From Actinomycetes bacterium (GTDB taxonomy: Bacteria > Actinomycetota > Acidimicrobiia > Acidimicrobiales > RAAP-2), in NCBI GenBank assembly GCA_021801615.1, contig JAJYXS010000112.1, positions 1 to 8,017 of the forward strand: a stretch of 8,017 nt of DNA. The letters run 5' to 3'. This document shows positions 1 through 6,558 of this stretch, one piece after another. Under the pieces are notes generated by a model. The model saw only the letters and a list, made by a program, of their open reading frames with translations, did not search any database and was not told where the DNA came from. Each line of letters begins with the position of its first letter. Position 1 is the first letter of the stretch. Both the position numbers and the translations under genes were made by a program.

Positions 1-704
1 GGTGGTTCGTCGGCTCGTCGAGCACGAGGAAGTTGACGCCAGCACCTTGGAGCATCGCGAGCTCGGCACGGGTCCGCTCGCCCGGCGAGAGCGAGCCCAC
101 GGCGCGCAGCACATGGCTCGCGCCGAGACCGAACTTCGCGAGGAGCGACCGCGCCTCGCTCGTCGGCAGGTCCGTTCGAGCAGAGAACGCCTCGAGGAGC
201 GTGGCGCGATGCGCCGCCCGCGGGCCGTGCTCCGCCCCCGGATCCGCCCGCGAGCCTGGCTCGGCGAAGAGTCCTCGGCGGTCCTGGCCGAGCTCGCCGA
301 CGACGACGCCCGGCCCGAGATAGGCGGTGCCGAGCGCGAGCGGCAGTCGTCCGAGGAGCGCCGCGATGAGGCTCGACTTGCCCGAGCCGTTCGCGCCCAC
401 GAGCGCGACCCGATCTGCCCAGCGAATCTCGACGTCGAGCGGTCCGAGGCGAAAGCTCCCTCGCTCGATCACCGCTTGGTCGAGCCGTGCGACGACGTCG
501 CCGGAGCGCTCGGCGCCCGAGATCGCGAAGCGCAGCTCCCAAGCCTCGAAAGGCTTCTCGACGGGCTCCAGACGTTCGATCGCCCGCTCGGTCGAGCGTG
601 CCCGGGCTGCGAGCTTCTCGGTCCGGTTCACCTTGAACCCCCGCTGCATCGTGTCGTTGTCACGCGGGTTGCGCTTCTTTTTCGTCGCCCCCGAGGTTGC
701 CCAC
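1..704 (-). pseudogene. ABC-F ATPase, C-terminal half, interrupted by an IS
   Basis: About 234 residues are readable, from Trp at 703-701 to the left edge. In order they show an ABC-F inter-domain linker (DNDTMQRGFKVNRTEKLA, about 661-608), the Walker A motif GANGSGKS (397-374), the signature SLSPGERTRAELA (about 94-56) and Walker B with catalytic Glu, FLVLDEPTNH (31-2). This is the linker plus second nucleotide-binding domain of an ABC-F protein, a soluble ATPase class that acts on ribosomes and often protects them from antibiotics; it has no membrane domain. The first ATPase domain is absent: the frame meets the end of an ISL3 element just upstream, inside a conserved Trp-Ala-Thr stretch. 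The 3' end lies outside the window. The motifs kept are intact and frame-consistent, so the disruption looks recent. The family call is firm; the antibiotic or physiological role cannot be told from this half. Confidence 0.93.
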
Positions 705-726
705 GGTTCCTCGCTAGATCGTGTGG
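705..726. repeat. Retained terminal inverted repeat of the ISL3 element
   Basis: The plus strand here begins GGTTCCTCGCTAGATCGTG, which resembles the ISL3-family terminal consensus GGCTCTTCG as I remember it. It lies exactly where ABC-F coding similarity ends, and it contains the transposase stop codon (TAG, 716-714). ISL3 elements usually make 8-bp target duplications, which would make TTGCCCAC (697-704) one copy. No second copy of that 8-mer, and no matching opposite IS end, was found in this window, so the boundary is inferred from one side only. Confidence 0.55.
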
Positions 727-1595
727 ATTTCGGGGAGGGGGAGCTTTCCGGCGATGAGGTAGACGACGGTGATCATTTTGGCCTTGGAACGGTAGCCACG
801 GGCCCTTCGTTTGGCCGCTTGGACGAGCGAGTTGGTTCCCTCCAATAGTCCGTTGCTGATCTGGTTGTCCTGCCAGGCGATAATCCCTTCCCAGTGGGCC
901 TCGACCGTGGCGACGAACTCCTTGACCGGTCCGAGCCGAGAGCGCTTCGCCCCGTAGCACCACCGCTTCAGGTACGTCTCGGCCTCTTCGGCACTCGCCT
1001 TGTTGTAGAACTCGTTGAAGTCATCGCGCCAACGGGCGGCCCGTGTGGTCTTGAGCTGCATCGAGGGGCGGGTGAGCCACGTAAGCTTCTCGCGCTGCTT
1101 GGCAGTGAGGTTGGACTCGTTCTTCAGCCAGACGTAGCGGCTCTGCTTGAGCTCGGGACGGATCTTCGACTCGGCCCGGCGCACTTCGTCGACGGCCTCG
1201 TTTGCCTTGGCGACCACGTGGAATCGATCGAAGATGATCTGTGGTCGGTGGAGCTCGACCTGCGTACCGGACAGCGCACCAGGCGAGTCCCCGCCTTGAC
1301 CAGCCTGAACAATCACCGCGGCGCTCGCCGGCTGGGCTGGCTCGACCACGGCGCCCGCAGCGGTCTCCTCCTCTGGCGTCTCTTCCTCTTCGTGTTCGGC
1401 GAGGTGGTCGCCGATGCCTTTGACGAACGCGGCGCTCATGTCACAACACACCCGCGCGATCTGGGTCTTCGGCGCTCCCCCGTGGGCAGCCAGGTCCTCG
1501 GCGAAGGCCTTCACGGTCTCAGCGTCCCTACCCGGGGTAGCGAACATCACCCGCCGTTGTTCGAGGTCCATGAAGATCGAGACGTAGTCCTGACC
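714..1595 (-). pseudogene. ISL3-family transposase, N-terminally truncated
   Basis: Similarity starts at GGT (1595), reading GQDYVSIFMDLEQRRVMF, and runs to TAG at 716-714. Numbering from the internal Met at 1571, diagnostic ISL3 segments are DMSAAFVKGIGDHL (44-57), FDRFHVV (114-120), KNESNLTAKQR (150-160) and SNGLLEGTNSLVQAAKRRARGY (239-260, with the probable catalytic Glu at 244). The N-terminal zinc-binding/HTH region and the conserved VDE segment carrying the first catalytic Asp are gone, so the enzyme must be inactive. The in-frame codons just upstream of GGT (AGA AAA) are AT-rich and belong to the transposon end; the frame then closes at TGA (1643-1641). Residues about 58-108 form a Glu-rich then Ala/Gly-rich stretch between two conserved blocks that are usually close together. 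Translation from the ATG at 1571 is possible but unlikely to be meaningful. Confidence 0.88.
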
Positions 1596-1616
1596 TTTTC
1601 TGGGGTCGCGAGTGTG
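1596..1616. repeat. Right terminal inverted repeat of the Tn554-like element
   Basis: On the minus strand this reads CACACTCGCGACCCCAGAAAA in two blocks, CACACTCGCGA and CCAGAAAA. The same two blocks occur in inverted orientation at 6024-6056 with a longer spacer. The ISL3 transposase sequence begins at the next base (1595), so the terminal A run is the likely junction. Confidence 0.7.
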
Positions 1617-1643
1617 ATTTATGGCCTCTGGCCAGGGACTTCA

Positions 1644-1667
1644 GGTGGCGCACAGGTGAGCGCCACC
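1644..1667. repeat. Subterminal hairpin downstream of tnpC
   Basis: GGTGGCGC (1644-1651) and GCGCCACC (1660-1667) form a perfect 8-bp stem around an 8-nt loop, starting 6 bp after the tnpC stop. There is no T tract, so it is a weak candidate for an intrinsic terminator. The same core, GTGGCGCAC (1645-1653), recurs at 5968-5976 near the other transposon end, so recombinase binding is an equally plausible role. Confidence 0.65.
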
Positions 1668-1672
1668 GGCGA

Positions 1673-2221
1673 TCACCGCCGTCCGCGGTTGAGCCTCTCC
1701 ATGAGCTCGCGGTTGATCTGGCGGGCAGCCTCGAGCTCCTCGGTACGCCGCGCGAGGGAATCTTGTGACTCGAAAAGCGCCTGTTCGAGCTCCGCGACCC
1801 GAGTTCCCGTGGAAGCGCTGTCTTCGGTGGCAAGGCCGGCGTCCGCTGCCATCACCTCGTGGCCGAGCAGTTCGCCGAGGCGGCGCTTGAGGGCAGACAG
1901 CTCGGTCTCGAGGCGGTTGGAGCGTGCCCTCGCGTTCTCGAGATCTGCGCGAAGGGATGCGGTCGTCACGCGCATGCTGGCAGAGACGCGCGAGGCCTGG
2001 CGATCGGCGATCTCGCCTGCACGGCGCTCTGCCTGCGCGCGCAGCTCGGGATGGTCGTAGATGAACCGGCGGCTCACCGCCGCCTTGCGGGCGACGACCG
2101 CGAGCACCGGAGGCTCACCGGCGGCGACCATGGAGTCGAGGACCGAGAGCACCCGCGCCACCTTGGCGTTCGAGTCCGCACGGCGCAGGCGGACGAGGTG
2201 CTCGGCGCGCTCAGCCACCAC
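1673..2221 (-). CDS. tnpC: TnpC-like transposition accessory protein (DUF6262 type)
   Basis: This 182-residue protein matches the small third gene of Tn554-type transposons, which modulates the efficiency and orientation of transposition by the two recombinases. Residues about 20-62 (VLSVLDSMV..., AVVARKAAVSRRFIYDHPEL) look like a helix-turn-helix DNA-binding segment of the kind annotated DUF6262. Residues about 65-118 and 140-178 are charged, heptad-like helices, probably coiled coil, split by a loop rich in Ala, Asp, Ser and Thr. The start is the GTG at 2221, preceded by AGGAGG at a 6-nt spacing. It overlaps the end of tnpB by 11 bp, so the two are translated from one message and probably coupled. 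It ends 75 bp before the proposed transposon end. The role comes from family and position; no catalytic motif is expected. Confidence 0.87.
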   Translation of the reverse strand: MVAERAEHLVRLRRADSNAKVARVLSVLDSMVAAGEPPVLAVVARKAAVSRRFIYDHPELRAQAERRAGEIADRQASRVSASMRVTTASLRADLENARARSNRLETELSALKRRLGELLGHEVMAADAGLATEDSASTGTRVAELEQALFESQDSLARRTEELEAARQINRELMERLNRGRR

Positions 2222-4799
2222 TCGCCCCCTCCTCGGTGCTGCGCTCGATGCCGGGGAACAACGTGGGGCGGATCGGCCGGACGAGGCCTCGCAACTCGAC
2301 GGGGAAGGTGGTGGTGAGCGAGGCTCGTGCCTTTCGAAGGGTGGAGATCGCGGACTGGAGCCGTTCGCGCTCGGAGCTGTCGAGGCTCTCGAGCACCTCG
2401 TCGTTCGAGCGGATCAAGTTCCGCACCGCCTCGATCTCCTCCTCGCTCGGCGCGGCGTCACTCCTGGCCCACTCGGCCAACTGGGGGACCGCGGCACCAA
2501 AGCGCTCATGGTCTTCGACGAGCTTGGCGAGATAGGACCTGAGCTCTGGCTGGTAGGAGGGGTCGGTGCGGAAGTAGGTGCACCCCATGCAGCGGTGCCT
2601 GAAGGGACACGAGCGCCCGTCGGCGGCGACGTTTCTGGGCTCGGTGCAGATGCCGAAGGGAACCGCCACCTGTCCGATCTGCTCACGCAGCGCCTCGGCG
2701 TCTTCGAGAGCGGTGACGTCCCGACGCACGTGGCGACCCGTCGCGTCGATCTGGAGCGCTCCGAGCGCGTCCTGGGCGGCGCGCTTTCGGCGCGTGGTCA
2801 CCCGATAGTAGGAGCCGGTGACCCGTATGGTGTCGTGCCCGAGCAGCTCCTTGAGCACATCGATGGGAGTCCCGGCATCGGCGTGGCGCTGGGCGAAACT
2901 ATGCCGGAAAGCGTAGGGAAAGACACGCGATCGATCGAAGGGCACCACGCGACCTCTGGCGTCGGTCTCCGGACCATCGAGATGCGGCAGCGCATCGACC
3001 CAGGTGCGCATGACGCGCTCGAGCCAGTTGGCCGCAACCGATCGTGTGCCCTCTGGGTTCTTGAGCGGGCGGGGGAACAGCGCCAGGCGCTCGGGAGGAG
3101 TGGCGGGGAACGCCGCTCGCACACGAGCCTGTTGGGCGGCGATGATCTTCGCCTCTCGGTCATGGACCGGGAGGCGGTAGCCGACCCTGCCGACCTTCGG
3201 CATGTCGTGGACCAGCACCGGGCTGGCCACGCGCGTGCCGTCTTGACCGACGTGCTCGTCGTAGTCGAGGCACGACAGCTTGAGCCCGCACAGCTCGCTG
3301 GTGCGCCGACCCACGCCCGCTTGGAGCTCGACTGCGGCCCGGGCCATCGGCCCCGCCAGCTCTTCGAGCTGCGACAGGCTCTCTTCGCTGAGCAGCTGGG
3401 TGAGCACCGCCTCGGGCACGGCCCGGCCGACTTCCCCGTCCTCCTTGCGCGGTGGCGCGGGGCGATCGCTCCGCCGCAGCGCTACGTCGTCGGCGAGGCC
3501 TTGCATCGAGGCACCTGGAGCCGTCAGCCCGAGTGTTCTGCAGTCTCGGAGGAACCTCGCCAGGTGGTCCACGACGTGGCACCGCACGTAGGCGGTGAGG
3601 GATCCAGCTTGCTGAAGACGGCCGAGGCGGGCGAGGAAGGCCTCGACGTCGCGGCGAGACAGCGCCCCCGGGTCCTCGCCGGCGTCGTCGCGGCGCCCGA
3701 GGTGCTCGGAGAACATGCCGAGCGCGTTCAAGGTGCTCTGCACGCTCACCTTCCCCCTCGAGACCAGCGCGTCGGCAGCCCAGGACTTGGCGGCGGTCTT
3801 GAGCCATCCCTGGGTGATCGGTCGTGCCCAGGCTCGTCCGTTCTGCTTCAAGGCCTTCCCGCCGACGAACGAGAGCCGCCCGCGCTTTCCCCAGTGGCGA
3901 AGATCCCAGATGTCCTTGTCGCACTCGGCCTCGATGCTCGAACAGGCAAGCGCTGCTTCGCTCACGGCCAGGCGCACGAAGTGACGCACAGCTGAGGGAA
4001 GCTCGGCCGGGTCGAGATCGCTCATGGTCTCGAGTGCCCCCGAACGCAGGTGCATGACAGCTGCACGCAAGGTGGTTGGCGGGAGCTTGCGACCGTCGGC
4101 GATGGCGGCCTGGATCCCAAGAAGCATCTCGAGCACCACCCGCTGGGCCAGTCCCGCCATCGCCACCGTGCCGGTGTTGTCGCGTCTCGCGCTGACCGCC
4201 CTCCGGGCGAAGGGCTCGAGCACAGGCCGCCCCGCGCGCCGCCAGGCGAAGTGGTGGGCGTTGCAGAGCCGGCTCGCATGGGCGGCGAGGCGTCCGCAGG
4301 CCTCGACGATGCACGTGCCGTATCCGGCGCGTGGGCGAGCCGGTGCGTAGCGATCGTCGCCTGCAAGGAACGCCTCGACGCTCTGTCCGCGCGACACCCG
4401 AACGCTCTCGCAGCTTGCGCACAGCCCGTTCGAGGAGCCGCTCGGGCGCTCCTTGCCAGGCAGACGACAGACCAGACACATGCGAGGAGCCACGCGGGCA
4501 CCGGGTCCCCGACCCGCGGCGCAGAACTCCTCGAGATCGAGCTGTCGCTGGCCGTTGCGGCGCGTCGCGCACCCGGCGCACAAATGCTCGTCGGAGGTTC
4601 CTTCGTTGCCACATCCCACCACCGGACAGCGGAAGTAGCCTAGAAGGGGGTGACCCTCGTCGGGGCTGAACACCTGACGCTCCGGGTCCCAGCCGAGCCT
4701 GACGAGCTTTTCGATGTCGACTGCGGCGGACAGCCGGTCGAGCTCCCCGTCACGCAGAGCACGACGGGGAGCGGCAGGCCTTGGCAGGGCCGTCGTCAT
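2211..4799 (-). CDS. tnpB: TnpB-like tyrosine recombinase with Cys-rich N-terminus
   Basis: An 862-residue protein, the second recombinase of the Tn554-type set. The catalytic domain lies at about 460-680, with Arg499 (GRRTSEL), Lys535 (MPKVGR), Arg632-His633 (YAFRHSFA; the usual first His of HxxR is Tyr629, which I recall as normal in this branch), His655 (LLGHDT) and nucleophile Tyr664 (SYYRV). It is followed by a conserved segment with four Cys (718, 731, 737, 740; PFGICTEP..., CPFRHRCMGC), probably metal-binding. The N-terminal 190 residues hold three Cys clusters: C58/C63/C74/C77, C108/C111/C127/C130 and C163/C168/C179/H182-183. Residues about 340-425 resemble the core-binding domain. 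It is clearly longer than Tn554 TnpB (about 630 aa). The ATG at 4799 overlaps the tnpA stop as ATGA. The frame stays open upstream to 5345, but that stretch is low-complexity Arg/Pro translation antisense in character and lies in tnpA. Confidence 0.93.
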   Translation of the reverse strand: MTTALPRPAAPRRALRDGELDRLSAAVDIEKLVRLGWDPERQVFSPDEGHPLLGYFRCPVVGCGNEGTSDEHLCAGCATRRNGQRQLDLEEFCAAGRGPGARVAPRMCLVCRLPGKERPSGSSNGLCASCESVRVSRGQSVEAFLAGDDRYAPARPRAGYGTCIVEACGRLAAHASRLCNAHHFAWRRAGRPVLEPFARRAVSARRDNTGTVAMAGLAQRVVLEMLLGIQAAIADGRKLPPTTLRAAVMHLRSGALETMSDLDPAELPSAVRHFVRLAVSEAALACSSIEAECDKDIWDLRHWGKRGRLSFVGGKALKQNGRAWARPITQGWLKTAAKSWAADALVSRGKVSVQSTLNALGMFSEHLGRRDDAGEDPGALSRRDVEAFLARLGRLQQAGSLTAYVRCHVVDHLARFLRDCRTLGLTAPGASMQGLADDVALRRSDRPAPPRKEDGEVGRAVPEAVLTQLLSEESLSQLEELAGPMARAAVELQAGVGRRTSELCGLKLSCLDYDEHVGQDGTRVASPVLVHDMPKVGRVGYRLPVHDREAKIIAAQQARVRAAFPATPPERLALFPRPLKNPEGTRSVAANWLERVMRTWVDALPHLDGPETDARGRVVPFDRSRVFPYAFRHSFAQRHADAGTPIDVLKELLGHDTIRVTGSYYRVTTRRKRAAQDALGALQIDATGRHVRRDVTALEDAEALREQIGQVAVPFGICTEPRNVAADGRSCPFRHRCMGCTYFRTDPSYQPELRSYLAKLVEDHERFGAAVPQLAEWARSDAAPSEEEIEAVRNLIRSNDEVLESLDSSERERLQSAISTLRKARASLTTTFPVELRGLVRPIRPTLFPGIERSTEEGASGG
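2228..2233 (-). promoter_or_regulatory. Ribosome-binding site of tnpC inside tnpB
   Basis: AGGAGG on the minus strand lies 6 nt before the GTG start of tnpC, within the last codons of tnpB. It is the best Shine-Dalgarno match in the operon, and it decides the GTG start and shows tnpC can be initiated independently of termination on tnpB. Confidence 0.7.
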
Positions 4800-5929
4800 G
4801 GTCGAGCCGTCCCACCAAGGGGACCGAGACTGTCCACCGCCGCACGCAAGGCGTCGGCGTCGGGGTTCAGGTAGGTCTGGGTCGTGTGAATCGAGGCGTG
4901 GCCGAGGAGCTCCTTCACCACGTCGATGGCCGTCCCCCTGCGAAGCAGCTCGTTCGCCGTGGCGTGGCGGAACATGTGCGGGCGAAGAGAGCGGTCGAGT
5001 CCAGCACGCCGCGACAGCGCGGTCAGCCACTTGCGCACGGTGTCTGGCGTCATGGGCTGGCCGAGCGGTTCGTGGCGGAGGTTCACGAGCACGAAGTCGC
5101 AGCTTTCTGCCGCCGGGCACGCCTCGCGCTCGGTGAGGTAGCGGTCGTAGCACGAGAGGATCTCGCTTCGCACCGGGACGCTGCGGTCTCCTGACTTGGC
5201 CCACGCGCGGTTCGGGTTGTCGCGTCCCACCACGTGGAGGTGCGGGCCGGCGATCGGACATCCGAGGAACGCTGCCGAAGCGATGAAGTGCAGGTCCGAT
5301 CGGCGTAATCCGAGGACCTCGCCGACGCGCAGCCCGCAGAACCACAGCACCACGAGCATGAAACGCTCCCGCCAGGAGTGCGTCGCCCGAAGGAGTGCTG
5401 CCATCTCGTCCTGGCGCACCGGCAAGGGCCGAGGGCTCCGGCCGGTGCGCTGAACGTGGCGTGGCCGAGCGTGATAGCGAATGCCCGATCCCTCGGGCCG
5501 GAGCTCAGCCGGAAGGTGGCGGTCGTCGCCGATCTCGTAGAGGAAGGTGAGCACCGAGGCATCGAGGGTGCCTTCTGCCGCGGCATGCTTGTAGAGCTCG
5601 CGCACTGCGACGAGCAGGTGGTTGATCCGCCGTGGGCTACGAAGGCGACCCTTTCCCGCACCGTCGCGGGTGACCGGCGTCGTCTTGAGCATCACCACGA
5701 ACATCGCGAGCGCATCGGCGCCGCTCAGCAGGTCGCGCCCGGTCCGTTCGCACCAGCTCAGGTAGCAAGCCAGATCACCCGCGTAGCTCCGAGTGGTTCC
5801 CTCGGCCCGATCGGCTCCGAGGCGCAGGTGACGCAGGTACGCGTCAGCAACGGGGACAGGGCGCCAGTCGTCGTCGACCACCGTCCAATAGGCGAGCGTC
5901 TCGGTCAGCGCGACGCGAAGCGTCTGCAT
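4796..5929 (-). CDS. tnpA: TnpA-like tyrosine recombinase/integrase
   Basis: A 377-residue tyrosine recombinase, close in length to Tn554 TnpA (361 aa), the first protein of the transposition trio. The N-terminal core-binding (SAM-like) domain spans about 25-120 (YLRHLRLGADRAEGTTRSYA). The catalytic domain spans about 170-360 with every expected residue: Arg201 (CGLRVGEVLGL), Lys245 (AKSGDRSVPV), His318 and Arg321 (RPHMFRHATA), His344 (LLGHASIHTT) and nucleophile Tyr353 (QTYLN). It should cleave and rejoin DNA through a 3'-phosphotyrosine bond at the element ends and target. The ATG at 5929 has GGAAG 5 nt upstream. Its TGA overlaps the tnpB start (ATGA), indicating translational coupling. The start lies about 127 bp inside the left transposon end, as in Tn554, where tnpA is next to the left end. 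It looks intact and functional. Confidence 0.95.
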   Translation of the reverse strand: MQTLRVALTETLAYWTVVDDDWRPVPVADAYLRHLRLGADRAEGTTRSYAGDLACYLSWCERTGRDLLSGADALAMFVVMLKTTPVTRDGAGKGRLRSPRRINHLLVAVRELYKHAAAEGTLDASVLTFLYEIGDDRHLPAELRPEGSGIRYHARPRHVQRTGRSPRPLPVRQDEMAALLRATHSWRERFMLVVLWFCGLRVGEVLGLRRSDLHFIASAAFLGCPIAGPHLHVVGRDNPNRAWAKSGDRSVPVRSEILSCYDRYLTEREACPAAESCDFVLVNLRHEPLGQPMTPDTVRKWLTALSRRAGLDRSLRPHMFRHATANELLRRGTAIDVVKELLGHASIHTTQTYLNPDADALRAAVDSLGPLGGTARP

Positions 5930-5934
5930 TGGTT

Positions 5935-5939
5935 CTTCC
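5935..5939 (-). promoter_or_regulatory. Ribosome-binding site of tnpA
   Basis: GGAAG on the minus strand, 5 nt before the ATG at 5929. It supports this start over earlier in-frame codons. The promoter should lie between here and the left transposon end (6056), but I see no convincing -35/-10 pair there. Confidence 0.5.
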
Positions 5940-5967
5940 GGTGTCGGTGTGGTTCACAGTCGTGCAC

Positions 5968-5988
5968 GTGGCGCACGGTATCCAGAGG
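5968..5988. repeat. Left subterminal repeat motifs
   Basis: GTGGCGCAC (5968-5976) and CCAGAGG (5982-5988) recur, in the same outward order but inverted, between tnpC and the right end (1667-1625). On one strand GTGGCGCAC at 5968 and at 1645 are also 9-bp direct copies, because the right-end motif is itself half of a hairpin. They are candidate binding sites for TnpA, TnpB or TnpC. Confidence 0.55.
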
Positions 5989-6023
5989 GTGTGACGACGA
6001 CCTCGCCAATGCGCCTTCCCACG

Positions 6024-6056
6024 CACACTCCGCGACAGATCTGGCACTCCAGAAAA
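6024..6056. repeat. Left terminal inverted repeat of the Tn554-like element
   Basis: CACACTCCGCGA (6024-6035) followed after 13 bp by CCAGAAAA (6049-6056) on the plus strand. It mirrors CACACTCGCGA and CCAGAAAA at the right end, where the spacer is only 2 bp. The sequence outside it (CTGCAAGCG...) shares nothing obvious with the sequence outside the right end (GGTCAGGAC). Confidence 0.65.
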
Positions 6057-6154
6057 CTGCAAGCGTCTAAAAGCATGCTCGTCGGGACGCGACTGCTCTC
6101 GCCAGCGGCGGAGCCAGACTTCGACACCCTCGATCTCAGTAGCCATCCAGGGCG

Positions 6155-6547
6155 CTACTGGGAGGAGGCTGATTTCAACAGCTGCTCGACCGGACCAGGG
6201 CTGTCCGAGAGGGCGTCGGCGAGGCGCCGAGAAGCGAGTGACTCGACCAAACCCTTGACCGGTTGACGGTCGCCCTCCAGCCATGCCCGCTCAGCAGTCC
6301 GGCCCTCAAGCTCAGGCTGGACGACATGGTGCCACCACTGCTTGGCTGCGCCGTCTCGGTAGCCGACCCTCCTGAGCACGTCGAGGAGTTGCGCGACGCC
6401 TTGCTCGTCCGGGTCCGTCCTAGCGACAGGGTTGGCTCGCTTCCGAGACCTCTTTGTCACGATGGAGACGATCACCCCGCCGAGGCCGGCGAGACCTGCG
6501 CCGACGAGGGCAACGAGACCCAAGCGTTTGTCTACAGATGCCGGCAT
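6155..6547 (-). CDS. Small single-pass membrane protein, unknown function
   Basis: 130 residues, not recognised as a named family. Residues 9-30 (LGLVALVGAGLAGLGGVIVSIV) form one strong membrane helix, followed by TKRSRKR, a typical positive stop-transfer that would place the C-terminal 100 residues in the cytoplasm. That domain is amphipathic and protein-like, with a Trp pair (WWHHVV, 71-76) and the stretch ELEGRTAERAWLEGDRQPV (79-97). The stretch recalls, weakly, the toxin-binding domain of MbcA/ParS-type antitoxins (pattern P-x-L-x-G-x-T ... G-D-x-x-x-V); this is only a pattern resemblance. The ATG at 6547 has a poor ribosome-binding site (GAGAG). No partner gene is adjacent. It ends about 100 bp outside the left transposon end. 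Codon use and composition are those of a real gene, but it could be a truncated or orphaned one. Confidence 0.6.
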   Translation of the reverse strand: MPASVDKRLGLVALVGAGLAGLGGVIVSIVTKRSRKRANPVARTDPDEQGVAQLLDVLRRVGYRDGAAKQWWHHVVQPELEGRTAERAWLEGDRQPVKGLVESLASRRLADALSDSPGPVEQLLKSASSQ

Positions 6548-6558
6548 GTCGACTCTCG

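Larger units (their letters stand above)
705..1595 (-). mobile_element. ISL3-family insertion sequence, 3' remnant
   Basis: This is the surviving part of an ISL3-type IS. It has one end (705-726) and the C-terminal two thirds of the transposase. It sits inside an ABC-F gene on its left and stops abruptly on its right at the terminal CCAGAAAA motif of a Tn554-like transposon. The missing part (opposite IS end plus about 150-170 transposase residues, by comparison with the family) is not present on the far side of that transposon. The remnant cannot be self-mobile. Confidence 0.8.
1596..6056 (-). mobile_element. Tn554-type transposon (tnpABC), no cargo
   Basis: Three co-directional, overlapping genes have the order and architecture of the Tn554 family: tyrosine recombinase A, larger tyrosine recombinase B and small coiled-coil C. 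The proposed ends are defined by motifs repeated in inverted orientation on the two sides. Reading outward at the left end (plus strand) one meets GTGGCGCAC (5968), CCAGAGG (5982), CACACTCCGCGA (6024) and CCAGAAAA (6049-6056). Reading outward at the right end (minus strand) one meets GTGCGCCAC/GTGGCGC (1667-1645), CCAGAGG (1631-1625), CACACTCGCGA (1616-1606) and CCAGAAAA (1603-1596). ISL3 coding similarity begins immediately outside the right end, which supports that boundary independently. Tn554 itself carries resistance genes downstream of tnpC; here only about 75 bp separate tnpC from the end. The family call is strong; exact termini are good to within a few bases at best. Confidence 0.8.

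Noticed and set aside
628..963. 111-codon minus-strand open frame
   Set aside because: It spans the ISL3/ABC-F junction in a third frame, while both flanking genes are supported in other frames.
1644..1667. Intrinsic terminator of the tnpABC operon
   Set aside because: The stem is good, but no T tract follows on the minus strand, and the motif recurs at the other transposon end, favouring a recombination role.
894..2060. 388-codon open frame on the plus strand
   Set aside because: It is antisense across the ISL3 remnant, the transposon end and tnpC, crossing three unrelated units. A real gene would not span those junctions.
2061..3995. 644-codon open frame on the plus strand
   Set aside because: It lies antisense to tnpB, whose catalytic motifs are unmistakable. 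The plus-strand translation is low-complexity and matches no known fold pattern; it is a high-GC shadow.
3160..4614. 484-codon minus-strand open frame
   Set aside because: Same strand as tnpB in another frame, rich in Arg and Pro, with no motifs; tnpB carries all the family residues.
4800..5345. Upstream extension of the tnpB frame to a Met at 5345
   Set aside because: The extension lies within tnpA in another frame and translates to Arg/Pro-rich sequence. The ATGA overlap with the tnpA stop gives a natural start at 4799.
5954..6076. 40-codon minus-strand frame with four Cys (MLLDACSFLECQICRGVCVG...)
   Set aside because: The CxxC pattern is attractive, but the frame straddles the left transposon end, has no ribosome-binding site and resembles nothing known. 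Probably chance.
5844..6284. 146-codon minus-strand open frame containing DEHAFRR, checked as the missing ISL3 N-terminus
   Set aside because: It lacks the Cys pairs, HTH and the hydrophobic-Val-Asp-Glu context expected, and it overlaps the tnpA start and the transposon end.
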